From: Tectiglobus sp965215755
GTDB taxonomy: Bacteria; Pseudomonadota; Alphaproteobacteria; Rhizobiales; Hyphomicrobiaceae
Direction: 5' to 3'
DNA: 64,000 bases
NCBI GenBank assembly: GCA_965215755.1
Contig: OZ244119.1
Coordinates: 248,001 to 312,000 of the forward strand
Part shown: in pieces, positions 27,484-36,884 of the stretch
How the letters are laid out: the number at the start of each line of letters is the position of its first letter
Position numbering within the stretch: position 1 is the stretch's first letter
The notes under the pieces: model-generated
Told to the model about the DNA's origin: nothing
Databases searched by the model: none
The model's input: only the letters and a program-made list of their open reading frames with translations
Position numbers and translations under genes: made by a program

Positions 27484-28533
27484 TCATGAGCGATGCAACT
27501 GGGTCAGAACACTTTCGATGGTCGTTGACGCATATTTCAGCGCCGTATCATCGATCCCACGATGGGTAACAATTCGAAGCTTGTTTGATCCGAACGGCAG
27601 CAGCAGGATGTCCACTTTACGCAATTCTTCGATGACGTTCTCAACACAAAGCTCCGACTTTAACGAGACAAACACTATGTTCGTTTGCGGCTCTGGACAC
27701 GCGGAGACGCCCGGCATCTGGGCCACTTTTTGAGCGATCTCTCTTGCACGCCGATGGTCTTCATGGATGTGATTAAACGACTGGAGCGCCGCTAACGCTG
27801 CCGCACATACGATTGATGTTGGTCGAACACCACCGCCATAGCGTTGGCGGACGCGCAATGCCTCTGCGATGAAATCACTATCGCCTGCCAGCATCGCACC
27901 GAATGGTGCCCCGAGGCCTTTGTTGAGGCTGATCGAAACCGACGAACTGCTCGCCGCCAGCTCTAATAGTGTTCTGCCTGACGCGACGGCCGCATTAAAC
28001 AACCGAGCCCCGTCGATATGAACAGCGACGCCACGATGCTTGGCCAACCTCGATAGATCTGTCGTGCCGACGTAGTCGAGCACAGAGCCGCCTGACCTCA
28101 GATGCGTATTCTCGAGAAACAACGCTCCAATTCGCGGTGTGAGAACGGAGGTGGGCGTCACAAGCAGCTGCTCCACCCGGGCATAATTCGGCAGGCCTTC
28201 GCTACCGGTAAGCCCTATTACCATGACACCGGAATTACCGCCGGGGGCGCCACCCTCTGAAGTAATGATGTGTGCATTCTGTTCTGCGATCACCACATCT
28301 CCCGGCCGACTATGAACCGCGAGTGCTGTTTGATTGGCCATCGTGCATGTCGGGAACAGCAGTGCGTCTTGCTTGCCCAATAGCGAAGCAACTTGCTCTT
28401 CGAGATTCCGTTGATAACGATCACCGCGTAAATCAAATTCTGGCGAGGTCTCCATAGCCTCAAGCATTGCCGCCTTCACGGCCGCTGACGGTGGGACAAG
28501 CAGATCGCTTCGAAAATCGATTATCGGGTGCAT
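27484..28533 (-). CDS. ltaE: Low-specificity L-threonine aldolase (beta-eliminating lyase family)
   Basis: 349 aa from ATG 28533, four bases after the upstream decarboxylase stop. It is a fold-type I PLP enzyme: EFDLRGDRYQRNLEEQVASL, then the catalytic-lysine segment VSISLNKGLGAPFGAML (Lys near residue 205) and IDGARLFNAAVASG. It cleaves L-threonine or similar beta-hydroxy-alpha-amino acids to glycine and an aldehyde. As the last gene of the hyuA-hyuB-dgd operon it may act on a beta-hydroxy amino acid intermediate, or have drifted to another beta-elimination. The exact substrate is inference. Confidence 0.88.
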   Translation of the reverse strand: MHPIIDFRSDLLVPPSAAVKAAMLEAMETSPEFDLRGDRYQRNLEEQVASLLGKQDALLFPTCTMANQTALAVHSRPGDVVIAEQNAHIITSEGGAPGGNSGVMVIGLTGSEGLPNYARVEQLLVTPTSVLTPRIGALFLENTHLRSGGSVLDYVGTTDLSRLAKHRGVAVHIDGARLFNAAVASGRTLLELAASSSSVSISLNKGLGAPFGAMLAGDSDFIAEALRVRQRYGGGVRPTSIVCAAALAALQSFNHIHEDHRRAREIAQKVAQMPGVSACPEPQTNIVFVSLKSELCVENVIEELRKVDILLLPFGSNKLRIVTHRGIDDTALKYASTTIESVLTQLHRS

Positions 28534-28537
28534 CAAT

Positions 28538-29836
28538 TCAGATCCGATCCAGACTCTCGGTTAAAGCTTGATCGAGGATGGTAACCGCGCGATCAACCTC
28601 GTCGCGAGAGACGGTCAGGGGCGGTGCGATGCGCCAAACCGATCCACGCTCTGGTCGTCTCCGAATGTTCATCGAAAGTCCCATCTCAAAGCAACGCTCC
28701 GTGGTCAATGCGCCAAGGACGTGGAATGGCTGCCGAGATTGTCGATCTTTGACCAGCTCGACCCCAATCAACAAACCTTCCCCCCGGATGTCTCCGATCA
28801 CTTCGTGGCGTTGCTGCAAATCCCGGAGGCCCGCCATCATGTAATCACCCATTTCCAATGCGCGGGGCATCAGATCCTCTTGAGCGATCGTTTCAAGCAC
28901 TGCGAGGCCGACATTGGCGAGAAGGGGATCAGAGACATGGCTGGTATAAAAGGTGAAGCCGGCGCGATGTGCCGCCTCTTCGATTTCCGGCGTTGTAACA
29001 GTGGCAGCCAATGGCAGTCCGCCTCCAAGGGTTTTGGAGAGCGTCATGATATCTGGTGTCACGCCGATCTTGGCAGCCGCTGTCGGTGTGCCTAGCCGGC
29101 CAAAGGCAGTTTGCGCTTCATCGAAGATGAGTTTCATGCCGCGCTCATGTGCGGCTTTCTTAAGCGCATCGAAATAGCCCTCAGGCGGCACAATGATGCC
29201 ACCAGCGGAAATCACAGGCTCGGCAATGATCGCCGCTGGTTCGCCGTCGGTTGCCATGTCGAACATCTTGAGCCCGACCCGTAGGCAACTCATGTCGCAT
29301 GTGTCCCGACAATGCTCTATGGGGCAGCGATAAGCGTTCGGCTCGGGAATGACATGGCCGCCCGGTACCTTCGGACCGTAACCGCGCCGATCACTGGCAA
29401 ATGTCGCAGCGGCTGAGCCGCCAGTCGTCCCATGCCAGGAACCGCCAAGTGCGATAACTTCGTATCCGCCAGTCGTGATTTTAGCGAGACGCAATGCCGC
29501 CTCGTTCGATTCGCTGCCTGTGTTGACGAAGAGAGATTTCTGCAGCGGACCAGGAAGCCAGTCCTTAAGCATGCGGCCGAGTTTAACAGCAGCTTCTGGG
29601 ATCATGCCGGAGAAAAGATGCAGGGCTGTATCGCAGCTCCTTTTGATTGCTGATGTTATTGCTGGATGGTTGTGCCCGAGGGTAGCGCACATCTGGCCGG
29701 AGGTGAAATCCAGAATCTCACGACCCTCGTCGTCGGTGACAACAGTGCCCTTGGCCGTCTGGAACAGGTTTGGGAATGCATCTCCACCATAACGGATTAG
29801 AACATCTTTCGCGTCAGCTCGCAGCTCTGGGTCCAT
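28538..29836 (-). CDS. dgdA: 2,2-dialkylglycine decarboxylase (class III aminotransferase fold)
   Basis: 432 aa. Family landmarks resemble Burkholderia dialkylglycine decarboxylase: TSGQMCATLGHNHPAI with the substrate-site Gln48, FVNTGSESNEAALRLAK, IFDEAQTAFGRLGT, the PLP lysine K268 in TLSKTLGGGLPLAATV, YTSHVSDPL and GLSMNIRRRPERGSVWRIAP. The enzyme decarboxylates 2,2-dialkylglycines such as 2-aminoisobutyrate to a ketone and then transaminates pyruvate. A C-x4-C-x3-C-x3-C insertion at 171-184 (CPIEHCRDTCDMSC) is not in the classical enzyme and may bind a metal. It is flanked by hydantoinase and threonine-aldolase genes in one tight operon. A general class III aminotransferase is the fallback reading. 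Confidence 0.82.
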   Translation of the reverse strand: MDPELRADAKDVLIRYGGDAFPNLFQTAKGTVVTDDEGREILDFTSGQMCATLGHNHPAITSAIKRSCDTALHLFSGMIPEAAVKLGRMLKDWLPGPLQKSLFVNTGSESNEAALRLAKITTGGYEVIALGGSWHGTTGGSAAATFASDRRGYGPKVPGGHVIPEPNAYRCPIEHCRDTCDMSCLRVGLKMFDMATDGEPAAIIAEPVISAGGIIVPPEGYFDALKKAAHERGMKLIFDEAQTAFGRLGTPTAAAKIGVTPDIMTLSKTLGGGLPLAATVTTPEIEEAAHRAGFTFYTSHVSDPLLANVGLAVLETIAQEDLMPRALEMGDYMMAGLRDLQQRHEVIGDIRGEGLLIGVELVKDRQSRQPFHVLGALTTERCFEMGLSMNIRRRPERGSVWRIAPPLTVSRDEVDRAVTILDQALTESLDRI

Positions 29837-29871
29837 GATCGTCTACTCCCAACGATTGCACTCGCCTTGCA

Positions 29872-31518
29872 TCATTCCTGATATCCATAATCACGCGCTG
29901 CGGCCTCGCGACTAACGAAGCCATTGGAGATGTCTGCTGCAATAGCCGCACGATCGCGCTCTGCCGGATTGCCGAACCCACCGCCGCCTGCTTCGATCAA
30001 GCGGACTGTCTCGCCAGGCGCAATAGCAATTCGGCCTTTGGCATGAATCGGCTGACCCTCCAGCATATGGACACGCAATGCACCTTCATGACCACCGGAA
30101 AACCCTTTGGCGGCATGTATTGTGCGATTGCCCATGCCCATTAGTGTCATGTCATTTCCGGTATCGTTGCGCAGGACCACCTCTTGACCAACGCCACCGC
30201 GCCACTTGCCCGCTCCTCCAGTGTCCGGAAGCAGACGCTTTGAAACGATTGTCGTGTTGGTCAGGTTTTCCCAGATCTCTACTGGAACTGTCGCCATATT
30301 GGAGGGGTGCGGCATTGCGGGCCATCCATCCAGCCCTTTGAGGGCGCCGAAACCACCCGAGGCGAAATAGAGCGTGGCGAATGGACGACCGTCCACCCGA
30401 GTTCCCTGGAAAGTTACAAGGTTCATCATCCCGCTGTCAGCCTGTAGGTCATCTGGCGCGGCTTCCATCAGTGCACCATAAACAAGCGGTGTGATGAAGT
30501 GGCCCATGGCATGTCGACCTCCCGTCGGCCACGGAGATTGAGCGTTGAGAATGCAGCCCTCCGGTGCCGTCACCGTGATCGGCGCGGCCGAGCCCTGATT
30601 GTTTGGAATGTTGGGAAGCGTCAGGGTCTTGATCGCGTGGAGCACCATGGCATTGGTATAGCAGAATGGCACGTTGACGCCCGCCTTGACGCAACCCGAC
30701 GTGCCTTCAAAATCGACTGCAACCCTGTCACCTTCGATTTTGATTTCGACAGCGAACTCGACCGATGTGTCAAATCCCTCGACCGAAACACGATTGGTGT
30801 ACGTGCCATCCTCCAACGCATCGATCTTCGCGCGCATCTGGCGCTCGGACTGTCCGCGGATCGCTGCTGACAGATGCTCAAGTGTATCGAGACCATACTC
30901 TTCCATGAATGCTTCAACTTCACGGGCGCCAACTTCGCTGCAAGCAACGTTGGCCATGATGTCTCCCATCGTCTGCTCAGGAACGCGCACGTTGGTGCGA
31001 ATAATTTCAACAACAAGCTCGTTCCGTTTTCCCGCCTCGAACAACTTGTGTATTGGTAATCGCAGCCCCTCTTGGAACACTTCCGTCGCAGAAGAACCAA
31101 AACCGGTGCCGCCGATATCCGGCAGATGCGTGATACTGACGGTGTAAGCAACTATCCGCCCTTTATAAAACACCGGCCGCATCATCGTGATATCGAACAG
31201 ATGTCCGGTGCCGAGCCAAGGGTCATTGGTCATGATAATGTCACCGGGTTGCAACGTCTCCGGCGGGAAACGTTCAAGCATGTGACGCGCGGTAACCGGA
31301 GCGCTCCCGATAAAGACCGGAACGCTGAAAGTCCCCTGGGCAATCGTCTGGGCATCGGCATCCAACAATACGCACGTAAGATCATAGCTCTCGTTGACGA
31401 TCGTAGAGAATGACGAGCGCACGAGTGTCGATACGATTTCATCAGTGATTGACACCAAACGGTCCCACATGATGCCGAGGCTGACGGCATCGAATTCGGT
31501 TTGCGGAGTCTCTTGCAT
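29872..31518 (-). CDS. hyuB: Hydantoinase B / N-methylhydantoinase-type subunit
   Basis: 548 aa, the normal length for HyuB and much shorter than the ~775-aa acetone carboxylase alpha subunit. Landmarks are GDIIMTNDPWLGTGHLFDIT, ITHLPDIGGTGFGSSATEVF, FCYTNAMVLHAIKTLTLP, and the C-terminal DTGGAGKWRGGVGQEVVLRN and GGGGFGNPAERD. With HyuA it forms the ATP-dependent hydantoinase/5-oxoprolinase-type enzyme that opens cyclic imides. The start lies 4 bp after the HyuA stop, indicating translational coupling. Confidence 0.92.
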   Translation of the reverse strand: MQETPQTEFDAVSLGIMWDRLVSITDEIVSTLVRSSFSTIVNESYDLTCVLLDADAQTIAQGTFSVPVFIGSAPVTARHMLERFPPETLQPGDIIMTNDPWLGTGHLFDITMMRPVFYKGRIVAYTVSITHLPDIGGTGFGSSATEVFQEGLRLPIHKLFEAGKRNELVVEIIRTNVRVPEQTMGDIMANVACSEVGAREVEAFMEEYGLDTLEHLSAAIRGQSERQMRAKIDALEDGTYTNRVSVEGFDTSVEFAVEIKIEGDRVAVDFEGTSGCVKAGVNVPFCYTNAMVLHAIKTLTLPNIPNNQGSAAPITVTAPEGCILNAQSPWPTGGRHAMGHFITPLVYGALMEAAPDDLQADSGMMNLVTFQGTRVDGRPFATLYFASGGFGALKGLDGWPAMPHPSNMATVPVEIWENLTNTTIVSKRLLPDTGGAGKWRGGVGQEVVLRNDTGNDMTLMGMGNRTIHAAKGFSGGHEGALRVHMLEGQPIHAKGRIAIAPGETVRLIEAGGGGFGNPAERDRAAIAADISNGFVSREAAARDYGYQE

Positions 31519-31522
31519 GCGT

Positions 31523-33598
31523 TTAGGCCTCTAAATCTAAATCAGCGATGAGATTGAAGCGCGCGTCTACGACGACCCGATCGTCCGGCCCGATAACACA
31601 GGTGCTTTCTCGCTCTTCAATTAAGGCTGGTCCTTTGATCTCCATGCTAGGCCTTAATGCGTAGCGATCGTAGACGGGCCATTCGACAAAGTTCTGCTGT
31701 GTGGGATGATAGGCTGAGCGCGTTCCTTTTCGTGCGGTTCCTGCATCATCTCCACCGTCTAGCTCGTATTGATCACCGAGGCTGTTGGCAGGGCCAACGG
31801 CCTCCAGCTTCCAATTGATGATCTCGGCCGGTTCATCGAGGCGTAACGTATAAATTGACTTGTACGTTTCGCCGAACAGCTCTTCGACTTCAGGAATCGT
31901 GATTGGTCCGCTTGGCAACACCACCTCGATTTCATGTCCCTGCCCCTGGTAGCGCATATCGAGCCGTCGCACGATGCGGATATCGTCGGCCGCAATCCCC
32001 GCTTCGGTAAGAATTCCGGATGCCTCCGCTGCGAGTGGCGCAAATGTTGATTCAATATCAGTATCCTCAAGGTCGGAGAGATAGCCCCTTCGTGCCCGGG
32101 CAACCTCGAAAGCAAGTGGAGAAACCAGCAGGCCAAGCGCCGACATCACACCAGCTGCAACGGGAAAGACGACTCTTGGAATCTTGAGTTTCCGCGCAAC
32201 CGACATAGCATGCAACGGTCCGGAGCCTCCAAACGCGACCATGCTAGCACTGCGATAGTCAAAGGCCCGTTCGCTAGCGTGAATTCGGAAAGCACGCGCG
32301 ATGTCCTCACTGACAATATCATGGATGCCATAGGCCGCCCGCATTGTGTCGACACCAAGCTGCTGAGCAATGCCATCGCTGATCGCGGCCTCAGCAGCAC
32401 TGACGTCGAGATCCATCGTTCCGCCTAGAAAAAATTCGGCGTCGAGATAGCCCAACAGCAGGTTGGCGTCGGTCAGAGTCGGTCGGTCACCGCCTTGGCT
32501 GTAGCAGGCCGGACCCGGCATTGCGCCTGCGCTGCGCGGACCAACCTTCAGTAAGCCGCGGTCATCAACATCGGCTATACTCCCGCCGCCAGCGCCGATT
32601 TCGATCATATCGAGAACGGGAATACGGACGGTTAATCCGCTGCCTTTGCGAAACTGGTAGCCGCGAGCAACCTCCATGTCGTAGTGTTTGATCGGTTCGC
32701 CGCCAACGACCAGGGCGCCCTTTGCGGTAGTGCCGCCCATATCAAATGACAATAGGTTTTCTAATTCGAGGGCGCGACCATGACTGGCGCTCATCAGGGC
32801 GCCTGCGGCCGGTCCTGATTCGAGCGCACGAACGGGAAACCGGCGAGCAGTTGCTGTTGTCATCATGCCGCCACTTGATGACATGATGTATAGCTTGCCT
32901 GCAAATCCACTGTCGTTCAGTCCTGTCTCAAGCCGGTGCAGATAGCGATCAAACATCGGCCCTGTGAAGGCATTCACACTGACTGTGGTCCAGCGCTCGA
33001 ATTCACGCATGCTGGGTGAGACATCGGCTGATGCTGAAATAAAGACGTTTGGTAGTGCTTCTCGAAGAATCTTGGCGGCTTCAATTTCGTGTGCTGGATT
33101 GGCATAAGCGTGCAGGAAGCACACAGCAATGGCCTCCACGTTCTGCTCGGCAAATTGATGTGCAGCCTGGCGTACGGCATCTGTGTCAAGCGGCGTTGCA
33201 ATTGAACCGTCGAAGCGCACACGTTCCGGAACCTCGAGTCGCAGCTCGCGCGGTACAAGTGGCTGGGCGTACATGACCCGAAGGTCAAATAGATCGTATC
33301 TCCGCTCAAGTCCGGTATCCATGATATCGGTAAAACCGGCGGTGCCGAGCATACCAGTTTTGGCACCATGGCGTTCAATCACGGAGTTGGTGACGAGCGT
33401 CGTTCCGTGGACAATTTCCCTAATATCAGAAACCATAATTGCATTGTCGGCTGCTAACGTTCTGACTCCTTCAATCACAGCCTGTGACGGATCCACTGGC
33501 GTCGTTAGCTGCTTGTGAATCGCAAGTCGGTCATTAGCACTATCGTGCAGTGCGAAATCTGTGAATGTGCCACCAATGTCGACACCTACTCTGTACAT
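31523..33598 (-). CDS. hyuA: Hydantoinase A / N-methylhydantoinase-type subunit
   Basis: 691 aa. The N-terminal ASKHA-type phosphate loop YRVGVDIGGTFTDFALHD and the second ATP motif LLSFDMGGTTAKGALVVGGE with GAGGGSIADVDDRG and GPRSAGAMPGPACYSQGGDR are typical of HyuA. A C-terminal domain (FETYKSIYTLRLDE-like) is also present. It binds ATP and phosphorylates the ring carbonyl before hydrolysis. This is the first gene of the hyuA-hyuB-dgd-ltaE operon; about 700 bases of non-coding DNA precede it and should contain the promoter. Acetone carboxylase beta subunit is a relative, but no gamma subunit is present and HyuB is too short. Confidence 0.93.
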   Translation of the reverse strand: MYRVGVDIGGTFTDFALHDSANDRLAIHKQLTTPVDPSQAVIEGVRTLAADNAIMVSDIREIVHGTTLVTNSVIERHGAKTGMLGTAGFTDIMDTGLERRYDLFDLRVMYAQPLVPRELRLEVPERVRFDGSIATPLDTDAVRQAAHQFAEQNVEAIAVCFLHAYANPAHEIEAAKILREALPNVFISASADVSPSMREFERWTTVSVNAFTGPMFDRYLHRLETGLNDSGFAGKLYIMSSSGGMMTTATARRFPVRALESGPAAGALMSASHGRALELENLLSFDMGGTTAKGALVVGGEPIKHYDMEVARGYQFRKGSGLTVRIPVLDMIEIGAGGGSIADVDDRGLLKVGPRSAGAMPGPACYSQGGDRPTLTDANLLLGYLDAEFFLGGTMDLDVSAAEAAISDGIAQQLGVDTMRAAYGIHDIVSEDIARAFRIHASERAFDYRSASMVAFGGSGPLHAMSVARKLKIPRVVFPVAAGVMSALGLLVSPLAFEVARARRGYLSDLEDTDIESTFAPLAAEASGILTEAGIAADDIRIVRRLDMRYQGQGHEIEVVLPSGPITIPEVEELFGETYKSIYTLRLDEPAEIINWKLEAVGPANSLGDQYELDGGDDAGTARKGTRSAYHPTQQNFVEWPVYDRYALRPSMEIKGPALIEERESTCVIGPDDRVVVDARFNLIADLDLEA

Positions 33599-34315
33599 AA
33601 ACTGCCGCCGCTCCCGATTGATCTCTAAGTTCTAGGCGCAGACTTACACAGTTGAGGCATTGTTGAAAGCAGCCGACGGATAGTAGTGCAATTTCCTGAT
33701 GTACACCGCACACGGCTTCAGCTTCGTCCCGTCACGGCCGCAACTAACGCTGAAATTTTTGCAGACGAAATATCAAACCGGCACATTGGGTGATCACTGT
33801 TAGGTGCCGACTCACTGATTGCTATCAAGTACCAAACAAATTCAAGCTATCGAACGATCGTCGCTCCAACACATGATAGGTACTCCAATAGGGAATGGTA
33901 TCAATGAGCATACACTCTTCCGCTACGGCCGCCAGGCTCGCAACACCCCACGCATGCTAGATTGTATAGGACAGACAGTAGGCTTCTGTGTGCCGACTAA
34001 AGAAAATAATGGTGTCGGCAATTCTTAATCAAAGCTGACTTGGTGCCCGGTGGTTACCTCTGCTCCGCTGTGGGTACCAGTGAGCCGAGTTTCAGCTATC
34101 TGCCATATCCGCGAGGTTCACAAATCGGACATGGGCTGCTGGTTAGCACGGTGAGAATTGCGTTCGCGACAGATGGCCGATTCTAAATGACATGCAGCCC
34201 CAATGCACAGTTAGCATTTCAATTTTTTGACCCCGGGGAAAACATGCAGTGCAGTCGGCCCAAAATCGACTTTGCAGACAAAGCAGAAATTGGATACTTC
34301 GGCCTACCGATTGTC
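33599..34315. other. Intergenic stretch upstream of hyuA
   Basis: About 720 bases with no supported gene. It must hold the hyuA promoter at its left side and the 3' end of the convergently placed LysR gene at its right. No clear operator palindrome or riboswitch structure was recognised. Confidence 0.4.
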
Positions 34316-35224
34316 TTATTCCTTGTCAGCAAGCACAGCGGGCAATTCTTGTTTGAGGAAGTCAAGGAAAGCCTCATGCGCCGGCAAAAGTCCCCGCCGC
34401 GATGGCATCAATAGGCTGATCTGCGGGCGGCCTGCAGTCCAGTTTGGCAATATTCGAGCGAGGGACCCCGCTTTCAGTTCCTGCCTACAAACATAGGACG
34501 GCAGAGCTGTTACTCCCAAGCCAAGTGCAGCCGCGCGCTTGAGGGTGGTCATGTCATCGCTGGCCAATCGAACGTTGCAAGGCACGGAAGCAGTTTGACC
34601 ATTATAATCGGCGAGTAACCATTGATGTGTTTCTCTCGGGCGGCCAAGAACCAGAGCTGGCTGGTGTGCGATTGCTATGGGCTCATCCGAAGAGTCGAGC
34701 GCGTCGCGATACTCGGGAGAGCAGAACAGATGCCATTCCACATGCGCGAGCCGTACCTGGATCAGACTTGAGTCCGGTAGCTTGTCCATATGTCCACGGA
34801 TCGCAAAGTCGATACCGCTTTTCACCAAATCCTCTAACTGGTTCGACGCCTGTTGAACCACCGTCACTCGAGGATTGTCTTGCAAAAAACGGGGCAAGAT
34901 CTGATCGAATGCAAATTGCGCCATTCCCACTGAACAGGAAACGGTAACGGAGCCCTCGATGCTATTGGTTCTGCGGCGGATAGCAGTTTCGGCGGCCTCA
35001 AACCGGATCAAGGCATCCTGCGCGTAGCGATAGTATTCTTCACCAATTTCTGTCGTGGTCACGATGCGTGATGTGCGCTGCAAGAGGCGCACGCCGAGGT
35101 CATCCTCAAGTTGCTTCACTCTACGGCTGAGCTTCGATTTCGGAATATTCAGCGTCCGCGCCGCAGCCGAAAAGCCACCCTTTTCGACCACTTGAACGAA
35201 GAAATAAGCGTCGTTTAGATCCAT
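34316..35224 (-). CDS. LysR-family regulator of the pirin operon
   Basis: 302 aa. Helix-turn-helix FVQVVEKGGFSAAARTLNIP with SKLSRRVKQLEDDLGVRLLQ, then a CrgA/AaeR-type substrate-binding domain (TVSCSVGMAQFAFDQILPRF ... LGLGVTALPSYVC). It is divergent from the pirin gene, and the intergenic spacer holds a perfect GTTCT/AGAAC palindrome. LysR-pirin divergent pairs are common and usually respond to electrophiles or quinone-like inducers. Both control of the operon and autoregulation are therefore likely. Confidence 0.93.
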   Translation of the reverse strand: MDLNDAYFFVQVVEKGGFSAAARTLNIPKSKLSRRVKQLEDDLGVRLLQRTSRIVTTTEIGEEYYRYAQDALIRFEAAETAIRRRTNSIEGSVTVSCSVGMAQFAFDQILPRFLQDNPRVTVVQQASNQLEDLVKSGIDFAIRGHMDKLPDSSLIQVRLAHVEWHLFCSPEYRDALDSSDEPIAIAHQPALVLGRPRETHQWLLADYNGQTASVPCNVRLASDDMTTLKRAAALGLGVTALPSYVCRQELKAGSLARILPNWTAGRPQISLLMPSRRGLLPAHEAFLDFLKQELPAVLADKE

Positions 35225-35239
35225 GCCGCATCGTCCTTC

Positions 35240-35261
35240 ATCGTTCTGAATTTAGAACGAT
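35240..35261. promoter_or_regulatory. Palindromic operator ATCGTTCT-N6-AGAACGAT
   Basis: A perfect 8-bp inverted repeat with a 6-bp AT-rich spacer, 15 bp upstream of the LysR start and 75 bp upstream of the pirin start; a half-site GTTCT follows at about 35264. Position and symmetry suit the LysR regulator binding site. Confidence 0.75.
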
Positions 35262-35335
35262 AGGTTCTGATATTGGCGGATTTTCAGGGAATTGTCTCGT
35301 GGATATTGTCAATGCAGCAAACACGAGAGAGCGAC

Positions 35336-36202
35336 ATGAACATGCAAGTCATCGGCAAATCTGCAACCGCGCCACGCAAGAGCCTAGCGCAAAGCGACGG
35401 CCAAACGATCGCAATAGGCAAAGGGTTCTCGGCCCAGAGCTACAAGCACACTGACTTTTCAGGGCTGATGGACCCGCTGATTATGGTGGATCACTTCGTC
35501 AAGACCAAGCCTACCTTCGGGACACATGCCCACGCCGGGCTATCTGCAGTGACGTTGATGTTCGAAGACAGCGAAGGCGCCTTTCACAATCGCGACTCGC
35601 TCGGCAACAACATCGATTTGGCGCCCGGCGACCTTTATTGGTTCAAGGCTGCGCGCGGGGCGCTCCATAATGAAGAGCCATGCCCTGGCGCAAGAACCCA
35701 CGCGCTTCAGGTATTCGTCAATCTACCTGCAGATAGGCGTCATGACGCGCCTGCTGCATTCCACGTCCCAGCGAAAGACATTCCACGTATCTCCGGGGAC
35801 CGGGCCAACGCTCGGCTTGTTCTCGGCAACAGCAGCGGTGTTGCGGGTGCGGCTGCACCGGTCGTTTCGCTGACTCTTCTTGATATCGACCTCCAGGTCT
35901 GCGGACGCTTCCAGCATCATGGTGAAAGCGATCAACACGCATGGATCCTTGCCATTGAGGGGGCGGTTACCGTTGCGTCGGGGGTGATAACAACAGTCCT
36001 TCAACCTGGTACGGCAGTCGCTTTCGCAGACGCCTCAGACATCTCGATTTCCTCTGAACTTGCCGCACATGCGGTTCTGTTTTGCGGACACCCACTGCGG
36101 GAAGCCTTTGTTCAACGCGGCCCATTTGCAATGGGCAGTGAAGCCGAACTCGATGCCGTTGAAGCCGACTATCGCGCCGGCCTTCTTGGCTCCATCGACT
36201 GA
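35336..36202 (+). CDS. Pirin family protein
   Basis: 288 aa from ATG 35336 (GAGAGAGCGAC upstream); a longer frame from 35273 is less likely. The bicupin fold with pirin metal ligands is visible in FGTHAHAGLSAVTLMF, the HNRDSLG segment and ARGALHNEEP. Pirins bind iron; some oxidise quercetin or act as redox-sensing cofactors. It is the first gene of a four-gene operon with an isochorismatase-fold hydrolase, an NmrA-like reductase and a DUF1772 membrane protein, a set seen in oxidant- or quinone-response loci under LysR control. Confidence 0.9.
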   Translation: MNMQVIGKSATAPRKSLAQSDGQTIAIGKGFSAQSYKHTDFSGLMDPLIMVDHFVKTKPTFGTHAHAGLSAVTLMFEDSEGAFHNRDSLGNNIDLAPGDLYWFKAARGALHNEEPCPGARTHALQVFVNLPADRRHDAPAAFHVPAKDIPRISGDRANARLVLGNSSGVAGAAAPVVSLTLLDIDLQVCGRFQHHGESDQHAWILAIEGAVTVASGVITTVLQPGTAVAFADASDISISSELAAHAVLFCGHPLREAFVQRGPFAMGSEAELDAVEADYRAGLLGSID

Positions 36203-36247
36203 CAACTCAATCCCACTGCTAAGGACCAACCTTGAAAGGAGAAGACC

Positions 36248-36865
36248 ATGACTTTCCTACATAACCCAGCCCCCTTGACTCGCGACAATGCCGCCCTGGT
36301 GCTCGTCGACCATCAGGTCGGTCTGATGACCGGTATTCGCGACTATTCGATTGCGGAACTCAAACACAATATCGTCGGATTGGCTAAGGCTGCGAAGGCG
36401 CTCAACCTGCCAATCGTTACAACGACGACATCGTCAGAGACGCTTTGGGGACCAGCTTTTCCAGAACTGGCAGATGCCTTACCCGGGCAACCTTTCATCG
36501 ACCGGACGAGCGTGAATGCCTGGGACGATGAACGCGTCGCTGAGGCGATCCACACCACGGGGCGAAGCAAACTGATCTTTGCCGGCGTGTCACTGGAAGT
36601 CTGCGCCGCATTCCCGGCCATGCGCGCCGTTCGCGAAGGGTTCGAGGCCTACGTTGCAGTCGACGCAAGTGGAACGTTCAACACGACCAAACGTGAGACG
36701 GCTCTTGAGCGTTTGTCACAAGCCGGTGTCGTCGTCGCAGATGGCGCAAGCCTCATGGTCGAGATCCTCGCAGACAATGCAAGCGCCGAGGCCGGTGATG
36801 TGTACGCAGCACTTGGCATGGACTGGTCAATACTTGTCGGCCAAGTCCGTAGCAGTGCAGCATAG
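36248..36865 (+). CDS. Isochorismatase-family hydrolase
   Basis: 205 aa. Catalytic triad: Asp in VLVDHQVGLMTG, Lys in TGRSKLIFAGVS and Cys in SLEVCAAFPAMRA, with the cis-peptide region preceding the Cys. The family hydrolyses amides, imides and related bonds (nicotinamidase/YcaC-like) and is cytoplasmic. A purine-rich AAAGGAGAAGACC lies just before the ATG. Second gene of the pirin operon; the true substrate is unknown. Confidence 0.9.
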   Translation: MTFLHNPAPLTRDNAALVLVDHQVGLMTGIRDYSIAELKHNIVGLAKAAKALNLPIVTTTTSSETLWGPAFPELADALPGQPFIDRTSVNAWDDERVAEAIHTTGRSKLIFAGVSLEVCAAFPAMRAVREGFEAYVAVDASGTFNTTKRETALERLSQAGVVVADGASLMVEILADNASAEAGDVYAALGMDWSILVGQVRSSAA

Positions 36866-36884
36866 CGTCGAAAGGCAAACAAAA

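Noticed and set aside
29872..33598. Acetone carboxylase (AcxABC)
   Set aside because: HyuB is 548 aa, far shorter than AcxB, and no gamma subunit gene is nearby; hydantoinase/oxoprolinase type fits better.
34020..34060. Similarity between bases near 34027 and 55987 (ATCAAAGCTG.CTTGGTGC)
   Set aside because: Only about 20 bases with mismatches and no extension; probably chance or a trace of IS debris.
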